The notes under the pieces were generated by a model. The model ran no database searches. It was not told where the DNA came from and worked only from the letters and a program-made list of their open reading frames with translations. The position numbers were made by a program, and so were the translations under genes. Of a DNA stretch of 36,339 nucleotides, positions 17,166 to 25,940 are shown piece after piece. This DNA comes from Candidatus Neomarinimicrobiota bacterium (GTDB lineage Bacteria; Fidelibacterota; SORT01), in assembly GCA_022567655.1 (NCBI GenBank), contig JADFGO010000011.1:1-36339 (forward strand), written 5' to 3'. Every line of letters starts with the position of its first letter. Position 1 is the stretch's first letter.

Positions 17166-17227
17166 AAAATAGATCGGTGGAAACGGAATATTTGAAACGA
17201 TAGAAACGAATAAAAAGGAGAGATAAA

Positions 17228-17644
17228 ATGAACTTAATAAAATATAGACCGAGAACTCTGTTTGACACGATGTTCGATGACAGCTTCGTTTCTTACCCCC
17301 GTCAGTTCGACTTGGGGTTCGATCCCAGCGTTGACGTAACGGAGCATGAAAAGGACTACGTCATATCCTTCGAGCTTCCCGGCGTGGATAAGAAGGACAT
17401 AAGAGTATCTGTCGAAAACGGCTATCTCATGATAAGCGGTGAGAAGAAATACGAGAGCTCCGACAGCGACACCAACACCTGGAGAAGGGAACGCAGGTAC
17501 GGTTCTTTTAAGAGATCGTTCAGATTGGGCGACGGCATAGATCAAAAGAATATCGACGGCAGCTTCAAGGACGGAGTGTTGGAGATTTCGGTGCCGAAGA
17601 CGAAAGAATCTCTGAAAAAGGAGATCGAAATAAAGATCAGCTAA
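17228..17644 (+). CDS. Small heat shock protein, Hsp20/alpha-crystallin family
   Basis: A 138-residue cytoplasmic holdase chaperone that binds unfolding proteins without ATP. A short N-terminal arm (about 1-32) is followed by the alpha-crystallin domain, beginning near FDPSVDVTEHEKDYVISFELPG. Further landmarks are YLMISGEKK and FKRSFRLGDGID followed by FKDGVLEISVPK. The C-terminal tail ends EIEIKIS, which contains an I-x-I motif used for oligomer packing. The strong AGGAGA ribosome binding site fits stress-induced high expression. It is probably monocistronic: sigma54-type promoter upstream, hairpin downstream. Confidence 0.95.
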   Translation: MNLIKYRPRTLFDTMFDDSFVSYPRQFDLGFDPSVDVTEHEKDYVISFELPGVDKKDIRVSVENGYLMISGEKKYESSDSDTNTWRRERRYGSFKRSFRLGDGIDQKNIDGSFKDGVLEISVPKTKESLKKEIEIKIS

Positions 17645-17693
17645 TTACGCTCGATGAGCGTTTTGCTAAATAAATGATAACGAATGCGGTGGG

Positions 17694-17719
17694 AGCCCCC
17701 GGTCTAACGATCGGGGGCT
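17694..17719. terminator. Hairpin between convergent hsp20 and EEP-fold genes
   Basis: AGCCCCCG (17694-17701) and CGGGGGCT (17712-17719) form an 8-bp G/C-rich stem with a 10-base loop. It lies 49 bases after the hsp20 stop and directly before the convergent gene end at 17727. No T-run follows on either strand, so it may act as a transcript-end stabiliser as much as a terminator. Confidence 0.55.
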
Positions 17720-17726
17720 TGGTGTA

Positions 17727-18536
17727 TCAGGGCATTATCCTTACTTTTGCCACTACGGGCAGGTGGTCTGAAGATTTTATTGTAAGCGTATCCCTCGGAA
17801 CAAAATATTCAAACGGTTGAACGTATTTGTTGGTCAGGATGTAATCTATTCTCCGTGTCATCAGCGGAGTCGGGTAGGTGCTCGTTTTATTTCCAAAATA
17901 CGTACCGAGGTCCAGAAGCTGATCCATAAGCGGAGTCAAAAGAGGACTGTACGGTTCCACGCTCAAGTTTCCGCAAAATATTATCGGTTCATTTAATTTC
18001 AACATCCTGAAAATCTTTCCGACTCTTTTCGAGTGATAATCCACTTCCTCCTCCATTATACCGAATTGAGTGGAATAAAATCGCATCGTCCGGAAACCGA
18101 GATCGACCGTCACCCGCAAAAGCCCCCTCCTCTCCGACGTCTCGCCAGGGGAGATATCCGTATTCTGAACTGAAAGTATCGGATACTTACTTAAAATTGC
18201 GTTTCCATACTCACCGCCCATGTAGTTTATCGTCTTCCCGAAGGCGTAGAACATGCCGAGATGGTTGGCGATAATTACCGCCTGCGAATCGCCGTGAGTT
18301 CTGTTCGTGCCCATATCCACCTCCTGCAGGGCAACCAGATCAGGCTTGTACTGTTCGAGCGTCCTCGCGATTCTTATCGAGCTGTAAAGTTCGTCTACTC
18401 CCTCGCCGCGGTGAATGCTGTAACTAACGATAGTCAAATCGACATAACTCGATTCAGGTAGTTCTATCTGTGCGGAAAGCGGCGTAAAATATAGAAGCCA
18501 TAACAAGAAGAGCAGTTGAATTTTATTTTGGTTCAT
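17727..18536 (-). CDS. Exported endonuclease/exonuclease/phosphatase-fold protein with degenerate active site
   Basis: A 269-residue protein with a signal peptide (hydrophobic LLFLLWLLYFTPLSA, cleavage near residue 22). The EEP/DNase I-like fold is clear from VSYSIHRGEG (38-46), LVALQEVD (68-74), YGNAILSKYPI (110-120), RRIDYIL (228-234) and SSDHLPVVA (255-263). Several residues that normally bind metal or phosphate are changed: the Asn of SYNIH is Ser40, the His of the NTHL strand is Gln157 (STQFG), and the GDxN motif is Gly-Asn190-Leu-Ser192. Glu72, Asp231, Asp257 and His258 remain. It may therefore be a non-catalytic binder or have altered chemistry. The start ATG at 18536 gives an ordinary signal peptide. 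The gene is convergent with hsp20 and alone on its strand here. Confidence 0.8.
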   Translation of the reverse strand: MNQNKIQLLFLLWLLYFTPLSAQIELPESSYVDLTIVSYSIHRGEGVDELYSSIRIARTLEQYKPDLVALQEVDMGTNRTHGDSQAVIIANHLGMFYAFGKTINYMGGEYGNAILSKYPILSVQNTDISPGETSERRGLLRVTVDLGFRTMRFYSTQFGIMEEEVDYHSKRVGKIFRMLKLNEPIIFCGNLSVEPYSPLLTPLMDQLLDLGTYFGNKTSTYPTPLMTRRIDYILTNKYVQPFEYFVPRDTLTIKSSDHLPVVAKVRIMP

Positions 18537-18775
18537 GGAACCTGATAGAGTTTAACAATTCATTTTATCCGAAAATTAGAGTTACGTAAATATCAACGGC
18601 GCTATTCGTATAATCAAGAATTTTAGTTGATTAAATAATCTCTAATCTCGTGGAATCTACTCTGAAAGGCACTGCGATTAAAACGACTTGAAAAGCTGAA
18701 ACAAATAACCTATCTTATTATCCTGTGATTCGGGCTATATAACTTATTTTTTCGGAAAGTCAAGGAGGAGACAGA

Positions 18776-19135
18776 ATGGATGACATACTCGGCATGAAAC
18801 CCCGCAACGCCTTCATAGGCGTATGTTTTGCGATGATGGGCGTCGATGAGATGATAGACCAGAGGGAGTTGACCAAACTTTTCGAAGTATTAAACAGATA
18901 CGGATTCACGGAAGAGGAAATTACGGAGGAGATGAAGAACTTCACCAGCCTGGATATGAAAGAGGCGATGCGCTACGGGCAAAAGAGCATGGCGGCGATC
19001 ACCGGCCTGGATAACGACGAAAGGGATGACCTTGTCCAGGCGTTAACTGAAATAGCCATTTCCGATGAATATTTCCATGACGCTGAAAAGACTCTTTTGA
19101 CGGCGGTCAAAATGACTTTTGGCATACCTGTATAG
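18776..19135 (+). CDS. TerB-like all-helical protein
   Basis: A 119-residue cytoplasmic protein predicted to be all alpha-helical. It has the two half-repeats seen in TerB-type domains: MMGVDEMIDQRELTKLFEVL near residues 20-40 and ALTEIAISDEYFHDAEKTL near residues 88-106. In each half, acidic residues precede a helix that begins D/E-x-E. In the TerB family these acidic residues bind metal or partners; here DG is replaced by DEM and DEY, so the match is suggestive only. It has one of the best ribosome binding sites in the window, AGGAGGA, and a tight intrinsic terminator overlapping its stop codon, so it is a single-gene unit, probably well translated. Function is unknown. Confidence 0.6.
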   Translation: MDDILGMKPRNAFIGVCFAMMGVDEMIDQRELTKLFEVLNRYGFTEEEITEEMKNFTSLDMKEAMRYGQKSMAAITGLDNDERDDLVQALTEIAISDEYFHDAEKTLLTAVKMTFGIPV

Positions 19136-19156
19136 GTTTCTACCTATATTTTTTTT
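19131..19156 (+). terminator. Rho-independent terminator overlapping the TerB-like stop codon
   Basis: TATAGGT (19131-19137), a TTCT loop and ACCTATA (19142-19148) form a perfect 7-bp stem followed by eight T residues. The stop codon TAG lies inside the left arm. Confidence 0.85.
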
Positions 19157-19186
19157 AACTGGACTATCTGTTATTTTCTGATTTAG

Positions 19187-19215
19187 TTGATTATATCACA
19201 GCGACTGTTTAAAAT
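19187..19215 (+). promoter_or_regulatory. Sigma70 promoter of the tmRNA gene
   Basis: TTGATT (19187-19192) and TAAAAT (19210-19215) are separated by exactly 17 bases. The mature tmRNA 5' end at 19226 lies 11 bases after the -10 box, so little or no 5' trimming would be needed. Confidence 0.75.
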
Positions 19216-19225
19216 GAATGTAGAT

Positions 19226-19594
19226 GGGGACGACATGGTTTCGACGGGATCGAAGTCGGTGTCGGACGCATGCCGCGGCTGTTTCGGTTCCGCGTTATCA
19301 AACCGGGCGCTAAATATAAGTGCAGACTACAATTACGCACTGGCAGCCTAAATAGGCTGTCCGTTCCCTCACGGTCCTTTCCACCGGGCTGTGAACGGAG
19401 CGACGACAATGGTGGAATAGTTTCATTCTTCGTTTGTGGGGATGAAATGAAATCGGAACCTTCGGGTTAGCAAACTGGCGCAGCTCTAATCCAGTCCTTC
19501 GGAGTGGGCTCCGCGAGAACCAAATGAGGGACTAAGCATGTAGAAGACGACGTGGACTCTTTTTCGGACGGCGGTTCGATTCCGCCCGTCTCCA
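19226..19594 (+). ncRNA. ssrA: Transfer-messenger RNA (tmRNA)
   Basis: The 369-base RNA rescues stalled ribosomes and tags unfinished proteins for degradation. The 5' end GGGGACGACATGGTTTCGAC is the classic tmRNA start. Its first seven bases pair with CGTCTCC at 19587-19593 to make the acceptor stem. The T arm GGCGGTTCGATTCCGCC is near the 3' end. After the acceptor stem comes discriminator A and then CAA, so the CCA end is not encoded and must be added. The tag reading frame starts with GCA at 19322. The one-piece (not permuted) form and G/C-rich pseudoknot regions are as expected. Confidence 0.97.
19322..19351 (+). other. tmRNA tag peptide reading frame (ADYNYALAA)
   Basis: The resume codon GCA follows TAAGT, comparable with TAGTC before GCA in E. 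coli. The frame reads Ala-Asp-Tyr-Asn-Tyr-Ala-Leu-Ala-Ala and stops at TAA (19349-19351). The YALAA end is the degradation signal recognised by ClpXP-type proteases. The frame is also open upstream to GCG at 19310, so the resume codon choice rests on comparison. Confidence 0.8.
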
Positions 19595-19898
19595 CAAAAG
19601 AGATTTGATTATCTATTTGTGAAGCCGATTTGGCGCGTGAGCGAATTTATGTTTACGAAGTAATGAAAATTTTCAGAATCTCAGCTCAGCCGACCAGATC
19701 GAGATATAGCCGATATCTCCGCCGGAAACCGGGGCAAATTGAACCAAGCGAGATGGTTGGAATCGGAATTCATCATTTGTTTTAATATTTGCGATAGTGA
19801 GACATAAGATCGGCAGCATATTTATTTGCTTGAGAAGAAACTAAATAAATATCAGTAACAGTCTACACTCTTCAAATTCTCTAATATCTATTGATGTT
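19595..19898. other. Gene-free spacer
   Basis: Between the tmRNA and the convergent histidine kinase gene I see no reading frame, repeat or clear terminator hairpin. Confidence 0.6.
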
Positions 19899-22800
19899 CT
19901 ATCCATCATCAAGGGATTCTCTTATTGCCCGTCCTATCTCTTCCCTCGTGAATGGTTTCCGCATATATCTTCCGGCACCCAAATTTTGAGCCTTTTTAAC
20001 GCGTTCAGTCTCAGAAAATCCGCTCGCAAGAATTACTTTCTGATCGGGATGCGAGTCTAATATCTTTTCAAAAGTATCAAGCCCGTCGAAGTCATCTTCC
20101 ATGATCATGTCGAGAATGATAAGATCAACTTTGTGTTTTTTAAGATATTCAATCCCTGCTCTGCCGTTCTCCATTGAAATCACAGTGTACCCGAACGATG
20201 ACAGGAGCCGCTCGGCGAGCTCTCTCTGATCTTCATTGTCGTCTATGACGAGTATAGTTTCGCTGCCTTGCAGGTTAATATCTTTATCCTTTGGAGTTGA
20301 CCCTTCATCACTTGTTACCGGAAAGTATATTGAGAAGGTTGTGCCCTTGCCCATCCGGGAATTCACATCGAGATAACTATTATGGTCTTTAACAACTCCC
20401 CAGACTACCGACAAGCCCAATCCTGATCCGCTTCTCCCCATCGATTTATTCGAATAAAACGGTTCAAAGATTCTCATAAGATTTTCGTCTTTTATACCTT
20501 CTCCGGTGTCGCGAACTTCGAGGAGAACGTATTCGCCCTCCGGGATTTCTCCATAATAGAGCTGGCGCTCTTTAATTCTCGTATTGGACGTGCTGATTTT
20601 TAGCTTACCTCCCGCAGGCATTGACTCGAAGGCATTTATGACAAGATTCATTAACACTTTCGAGATATGAGATTCAGAACCCAATAAATTCTCAATATCT
20701 TTTCCCGGCTTAAATTTGAAACTGATATTCTCATACTTGTCTTTTATATCGATAAAGCTGTATGAACTCAGATAATCATCTACCAGATTATTTAAGTTGA
20801 TAGCACCCATCTCATATTTCCCTCTTCGAGCCATTGTCAGAAGATCGGTGACGACGTCTCTGGCTCTTCCGGCAGCGATCTTTATCTGCTCTATGTCATT
20901 TCGGATGGGGTCGTCGTCCGGCAGGGTTGTGAGTATGATGTCAGGATAGCCGATTATAGGTCCCAGAATATTATTCAGATCATGCGCAACGCCCCCTGCC
21001 AGAACTCCGAGAGATTCCAGGCGCTGTGCTCTTTCGAGTTTTTTCGCAAGTTCTAAATTTTCTCTCACCTGACGTTTTTGTTCCGTCACGTCCCTGATAA
21101 CTCCTTGAATCGCTTGTTTGCCTTTATATAATATAGAAGATGTGATGGCTTCGAGATCACGCAACTGATTGTCTTTGGTCAGTCCTTTAAATTCGTATCT
21201 ACTCGGAATGTTGATTCCCTCCTCCCTCGCTTTACTCCTGTTCAAGATGAACTCTTTGCTTTCAGGAGCAACGAGGTTTATGAAATCAAAATCCTCCGAT
21301 ATAAAATCTTCTTTGGTGTATCCCGTTATTTTTTCAGTCGCCGGATTAGAAACGACGAATTTCCCATCCTGTATTATGTATATCGCATCCTCGGCATTTT
21401 CAACTAACTGCCGGTATTTTACCTCCGATTCCTTCAGTTCGGCTTCAGCGATTTTCCGTTCAGCGATTTCCTTTAACAGCTTCTTGTTGGCTTCGCTTAA
21501 TTCCTCGGTACGATTTTCAACCAGTTTTTCAAGGTTTTTACGGTAATGCTCTAACTCCTCCTCGGCCAATTTTCGCTCGTTGATATCCTCAACCATAGAA
21601 AGAAAGTATAAAGGCTCACCCTCTTCATCGCTGATGATCGTCACCGTAGTTTCAGCCCAGAAGGTAGAGTCGTCCTTTTTGATATATCTCTTTTCCGTGT
21701 GATAGAACTGTATTTCACCTTCGACCAATTTCTTGATGTTTTTATCGTCTTTATTGAGATCATCGGGGTGCGTAAAGTCCCTGAAAGTCAATTGCATCAA
21801 ATCACTCTTTTTATACCCGAGCATTTTGCATAAAGAGACATTTACGTCAATAAAGCCGAACTCCATGTCAACGAGAGTCATTCCGAGAGGACTGTTTTCA
21901 AAAATCTTTCTGAAACGATTTTCGCTTTCCCTGAGCGCCTCTTCGTATTGTTTATCTCTGGTGATGTCCGAGACAATTCCATCTATGCGAACAACTTCCC
22001 CTTCATCATTAAATGCCGGTCTCAATTTCTCATTCAGCCAACGGATCTCCCCGTCCGGTTTGATAATGCGATATTGCACCTCTGACGGTGTACCGGCGTA
22101 AACTTGCTTCCAAACGTCATCCTCCGTTTTCACGTCCTCAGGGTGTATCATGTCTTTCCACAACCATCGGTCTTTGATAAAATCTTTCTGCTTTTTCCCG
22201 AATACCACATAGCATGCCGGCGATATCTCAAGAAGATTTTCTTTTTTGATATCAAATGAGTAAAATACGTTATCAAGATTTTCAAAAAGATTCTGGAGCT
22301 GCTGACGCGACAAGTCCAACTCAGCTCCGGATTTTTTTCTTTCGGTTATGTCTCTTGCTATCGCAATGAAATAATTTTTATTCGCTATGGTGGTAGATTT
22401 TACGTTGATCTCGACGGGAAAAGTAGTCCCGTCATGCCGTTTGTAAAAGCTCTCGCGTACCGAAGATCCTTCTTTAATTACCTGCTTACTATGTTTTTTC
22501 CACTCTCTCTTGCTTGTCAGATTACCGTCAATATCGATAACTTTCATACCTACAAGATCGCTTTTGCTAAATCCCAAGTAACGGCATGCCGTTTCATTAA
22601 CGTCAAGATATTCACCGCTTTCCGGCTCAATAATAAACAGCGCATCGTACGATTGGTCCACCAGATTTCTAAACAGTTTGAGCTCATTTTCGATCTGTTT
22701 CCTCTGGGTGATATCGCGTATTATTCCGGTGAAGAATTTAATATCACCGCTTGTGGATTCACTCACCGCGAGATCGATAGGAAAGGTTGTTCCGTCTTTC

Positions 22801-23081
22801 TTTATGCCGACGACTTCCCTTCCTATTCCTATGATCTTTTTATCTCCTGTATTGTTATAATTGGAAAGATAGCCGTCGTGCTCTTTATGGTAAGGGTCGG
22901 GCATCAAAATCTTGACATTTTTGCCCATTAGCTCTTTAGATGAATAACCGAATATCCGCTCGGCGGCGGGATTTACAGACTCTATTCGGCCTGCACTGTC
23001 GATAGTGATGATCCCGTCAACTATATCACTTAAAATTGTCTTGAGGAGATCTCCGCTCTTATCGTAGTCCAATAATTCCAA
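19899..23081 (-). CDS. Hybrid sensor histidine kinase with FixL-like PAS, four more PAS domains and a receiver domain
   Basis: A 1060-residue cytoplasmic hybrid kinase with no membrane segment. It has five PAS domains (about 12-125, 133-247, 263-377, 385-503, 551-668), with a coiled coil at about 505-550. The HisKA helix follows, with phospho-acceptor His700 in AGGVAHDLNN, then the ATPase domain (N box near MNLVINAF, G1 DTGEGI, G2 GSGLGLS). A receiver domain (about 942-1057) has Asp991 and Lys1042. PAS1 closely follows the FixL heme PAS: NPAAERIFGYSSKELMG, MPDPYHKEHDGYL with His68 in the position of the heme ligand, TGDKKIIGIGRE with Arg88 in the position of the oxygen-contacting arginine, then KKDGTTFP. 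It is thus a candidate oxygen or redox sensor. The frame opens with TTG at 23081 right after AAAGGA; TTG at 23072 (residue 4) has better spacing. No separate response regulator is adjacent. Confidence 0.93.
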   Translation of the reverse strand: MELLDYDKSGDLLKTILSDIVDGIITIDSAGRIESVNPAAERIFGYSSKELMGKNVKILMPDPYHKEHDGYLSNYNNTGDKKIIGIGREVVGIKKDGTTFPIDLAVSESTSGDIKFFTGIIRDITQRKQIENELKLFRNLVDQSYDALFIIEPESGEYLDVNETACRYLGFSKSDLVGMKVIDIDGNLTSKREWKKHSKQVIKEGSSVRESFYKRHDGTTFPVEINVKSTTIANKNYFIAIARDITERKKSGAELDLSRQQLQNLFENLDNVFYSFDIKKENLLEISPACYVVFGKKQKDFIKDRWLWKDMIHPEDVKTEDDVWKQVYAGTPSEVQYRIIKPDGEIRWLNEKLRPAFNDEGEVVRIDGIVSDITRDKQYEEALRESENRFRKIFENSPLGMTLVDMEFGFIDVNVSLCKMLGYKKSDLMQLTFRDFTHPDDLNKDDKNIKKLVEGEIQFYHTEKRYIKKDDSTFWAETTVTIISDEEGEPLYFLSMVEDINERKLAEEELEHYRKNLEKLVENRTEELSEANKKLLKEIAERKIAEAELKESEVKYRQLVENAEDAIYIIQDGKFVVSNPATEKITGYTKEDFISEDFDFINLVAPESKEFILNRSKAREEGINIPSRYEFKGLTKDNQLRDLEAITSSILYKGKQAIQGVIRDVTEQKRQVRENLELAKKLERAQRLESLGVLAGGVAHDLNNILGPIIGYPDIILTTLPDDDPIRNDIEQIKIAAGRARDVVTDLLTMARRGKYEMGAINLNNLVDDYLSSYSFIDIKDKYENISFKFKPGKDIENLLGSESHISKVLMNLVINAFESMPAGGKLKISTSNTRIKERQLYYGEIPEGEYVLLEVRDTGEGIKDENLMRIFEPFYSNKSMGRSGSGLGLSVVWGVVKDHNSYLDVNSRMGKGTTFSIYFPVTSDEGSTPKDKDINLQGSETILVIDDNEDQRELAERLLSSFGYTVISMENGRAGIEYLKKHKVDLIILDMIMEDDFDGLDTFEKILDSHPDQKVILASGFSETERVKKAQNLGAGRYMRKPFTREEIGRAIRESLDDG

Positions 23082-23617
23082 TCCTTTCTCTCTTTTTTAT
23101 GAGTGCATAAGTTGATTTGTTTTGTTAAATCATACTTCCCGGCTAAAAACATAAAATTAGTGTCGGCATTTCGAGCATCAGGCAGAGAAATCATATACTC
23201 CTCTCCCTCTTAACATATGTTTCCTCTAAAATATGACTCCCCCATACTCTTGAAATCGCAAATTTAATGCCAATTGTTGAATCCGATTTGAACAGCGGCA
23301 GAAAGACAGTTGTGATACTACCCCTCAAGCGTTTCCCCGAAGCACTGAATAACGATTGAATATTCAACTTCCGCTATTATTAATCGAGTGTTGAAATTGA
23401 TTGAACGCTTGATCGTTCTAAAATAAGTGCCATTGCTGCATTACCCATCCCTTGAAACAACTGTCGTCGTTTCCCCCGAGTCTTAGATGCTAAACTTATA
23501 ATTTCTCTAACTGAATTCCTAGCTGAAAAGTCATATACTCATGAACATGATGAGACTGATCACGCCATTTCGAATTTAAGATTTACTTTCGGAGCTCTGT
23601 CTCTGTATTTTATCATA
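23082..23617. other. Gene-free spacer between divergent genes
   Basis: This 536-bp AT-rich stretch separates the divergent histidine kinase and membrane protein genes. It must hold both promoters, but I see no box pair or repeat good enough to call. Confidence 0.55.
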
Positions 23618-25267
23618 ATGAGAATTAAAAACGTATTTTCGACTCCCGTTATTTTAGGATTAGCTTCCTTCGCATTGTTTAGCTCGTTCCTGCCGCATAG
23701 TTATATATTAGACGGATTTGAATATGCAAATGCAGTCGAGAATAACGATCCTAATTTACTCAGCTATTATCATCCCCATCACCTGTTTTACCGTCCCCTT
23801 TTAAGCGGTATATACGAAATAGCCTCTCTGTTCGGGTATTCCGGCGGTTCAATTATCATTATACAAACGGTTAGTTCGCTTGCAGGGGCATTAGTCGTAG
23901 CAGCTTTTTTTTCAATCGCTCTTAGTTATCTCGGTTCTTATAAATTGGCTTTGACCGCTTCGTTGTTTTTAACGGGCAGCTTCGGATTCTGGCATCTAAG
24001 CACTCAGACCGACCCGTATGTAATATCAATGGCTCTGCTTGCCTGGAGCCTATATTTTCTTGTAATCTATCTCAATAAACCGGATAAAACGGTTTCGTTC
24101 ATTATCGGAGTTCTATTCTATTTTGCCCTGATGATATCACAAAGTAACGTCATATTCGCTTTGATTTTCATCTACACCAGTATGATAAATCGAAGAGATT
24201 ATCGTCTCCTCTCTTATTCAATTGTTTTACCCGGTCTTCTTAGTATAGTCACCTACTTTATAGTCGGAACGTTCTTTAAAAAATTGGATTCTTTTAAGGA
24301 ATTGATTTTATGGATGACAACCTTCGCTCATTCAGGGTATAACTGGACGCTCGGGATAAAAGCGAGCGTTATCGGTTTATTCGAATCGATCGGGATCGCG
24401 CTCGCCGGCGGGCAATCCTTGCTCGAGTACAAGCTCGGAGCACACGGAATTTTCAATACTATCGGAATCGCGGCAAATCTTTTGAGTCTTTTGTTTGCAC
24501 TTGCGGCTGTTCTATGGCTTGGAGTATCGCTTAGAAAACTATTTTTTAAACCGGATAGAACCACCCGGGTTCTTTTACTGATGCTGATCATTTATCCGGC
24601 ATTTTTCACATGGTGGGCGACCGGTCAGTATAAATTGTGGGTGATACTCCTTATTCCCTTCTGGCTTTTGATTTTTAAGAGTATGGCGACGACCGTGATT
24701 CCGGCTAATCCCCGTAGGTCAGGTCTATATCTGATCATCACCGTTTGTATCTGGAACAGCTCCAACTTTATAGGAAATACATTACCGAAGAGTTTACATA
24801 AACCGGTAGTTTATTCACAGGTAATTGAGATAGACTCATTTCTTCGGGAATCGGACAGAATCATTTTCGATGATTTCATAAAAACAGGCGAACATCCTGA
24901 GCTGCTCTGTGAAACATTTTTACCGCAATATATTCCATACTATCTCGGTAGCAAAACCATCCCGACTTCAACACTTCTAAATAGCCCGGAAAGGTTTTAC
25001 TCTCAAATTGAATCATCCATGAATAATGGCAGCAACGTTTACTCATACAGCAGCCCGGAGGAATTGAGAAATAGCTATTCAGCGAGAGAAAAATGCTTCG
25101 GGAAGATCGAATTTGAATTATTGAAAAGATACGAATTTATTCCCATAACCGGTTATAAAGAAGCTACAGATATCGTCCATCATGAGAGGACACTCTCCGA
25201 CGCTGAAATGCATGATAAAATCTTATGGAAACTAAAAGCCCGGGCTCATCTGAACGGAGAAAACTGA
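23618..25267 (+). CDS. Multi-pass membrane protein, probable GT-C type glycosyltransferase
   Basis: A 549-residue protein with about ten hydrophobic spans in residues 8-400 and a soluble C-terminal domain of about 150 residues. The first periplasmic loop after span 1 has LDGFEYANAVENNDP followed by YYHPHHLFYRPL. An acidic residue in that loop and a multi-span N-terminal core are typical of the GT-C superfamily (PMT, ArnT, DUF2723-type), which transfer sugars from lipid carriers outside the inner membrane. No specific family is recognised, so this is a fold-level guess. ATG at 23618 starts directly at the first span; no clear ribosome binding site is seen. Long gene-free stretches flank it on both sides, so it is a single-gene unit. 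rfbC, a sugar-nucleotide gene, is the next gene, but 734 bp away. Confidence 0.55.
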   Translation: MRIKNVFSTPVILGLASFALFSSFLPHSYILDGFEYANAVENNDPNLLSYYHPHHLFYRPLLSGIYEIASLFGYSGGSIIIIQTVSSLAGALVVAAFFSIALSYLGSYKLALTASLFLTGSFGFWHLSTQTDPYVISMALLAWSLYFLVIYLNKPDKTVSFIIGVLFYFALMISQSNVIFALIFIYTSMINRRDYRLLSYSIVLPGLLSIVTYFIVGTFFKKLDSFKELILWMTTFAHSGYNWTLGIKASVIGLFESIGIALAGGQSLLEYKLGAHGIFNTIGIAANLLSLLFALAAVLWLGVSLRKLFFKPDRTTRVLLLMLIIYPAFFTWWATGQYKLWVILLIPFWLLIFKSMATTVIPANPRRSGLYLIITVCIWNSSNFIGNTLPKSLHKPVVYSQVIEIDSFLRESDRIIFDDFIKTGEHPELLCETFLPQYIPYYLGSKTIPTSTLLNSPERFYSQIESSMNNGSNVYSYSSPEELRNSYSAREKCFGKIEFELLKRYEFIPITGYKEATDIVHHERTLSDAEMHDKILWKLKARAHLNGEN

Positions 25268-25712
25268 TTTTTATCGAATCTTATAAGGCAATAACTTATG
25301 GAAGATGATTCATCCTCAAATATCATATCCGATTTTTAAAGCGAAATTTTAAAAAAACCTTTTGAATTAGGGCATTTGCGCTTATATTTATAGAGAACTT
25401 CTAATGAAGAGGGGAAGTGCCCCGCCAGCACATTCTCTTAGTGGATATTAAGACTCAACTGACGGAGCATTGTAGCTGTTGTTGAAGTTTTTATTTTAAA
25501 TGCTTTAATTAATCCCTCTTTTCATAAATAACTCTTTATAATTTATATGTGCAATTTATGTGCCATCCGAAAATATTTTAGCCTAAGTCCTTAATGTTAA
25601 TCGGTTTACACTTTTTCGGCTTTCGGAATGATATTGCATTATCGGCAACTATTTGCCACCCTATCTCTCAAATTGATATTTAGGTTCTGAAACTCTTTAC
25701 TTATTGCCTGTC

Positions 25713-25752
25713 TTTATACATATAACCCGAATGATGGGAGTATATGTATAAA
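25713..25752. repeat. Long perfect hairpin in gene-free stretch
   Basis: TTTATACATATA (25713-25724) and TATATGTATAAA (25741-25752) pair perfectly over 12 bp. Inside the 16-base loop CCC (25726-25728) can pair with GGG (25736-25738). It lies about 140 bases before an intrinsic terminator. Confidence 0.6.
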
Positions 25753-25894
25753 TTTCGGTCGTACGTCAACTAAAACTAATGATTTCCGACACCTGCCGTT
25801 AAGTAAGCTTCGACTAAAGTATAACCAAGATAGTCCGATAATATTTATCAAGGACGCAAAAAGCGCATTATTATAGATTGAACTTAAGCAGTCG

Positions 25895-25940
25895 GGGCGT
25901 GATTAAAAATAGCCTATCACGAGGTATCACGCCCTTTTTT
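25895..25940 (+). terminator. Rho-independent terminator upstream of rfbC
   Basis: GGGCGTGAT (25895-25903) and ATCACGCCC (25926-25934) form a perfect 9-bp stem followed by six T residues. The 22-base loop can form a small extra stem (CCT/AGG). It is 62 bases before the rfbC start and over 600 bases after the preceding gene, so it either ends a small RNA or attenuates rfbC. Confidence 0.75.

Noticed and set aside
19270-19470. Open frames within the tmRNA region on both strands
   Set aside because: They lie wholly inside the tmRNA, whose ends and tag are well supported.
25840-25880. Possible GEMM-I (cyclic di-GMP) riboswitch, because of GGACGCAAA before the terminator
   Set aside because: The rest of the consensus (GCAAA upstream stem, GCC after GGACGCAAA) is absent, so the match is no better than chance.
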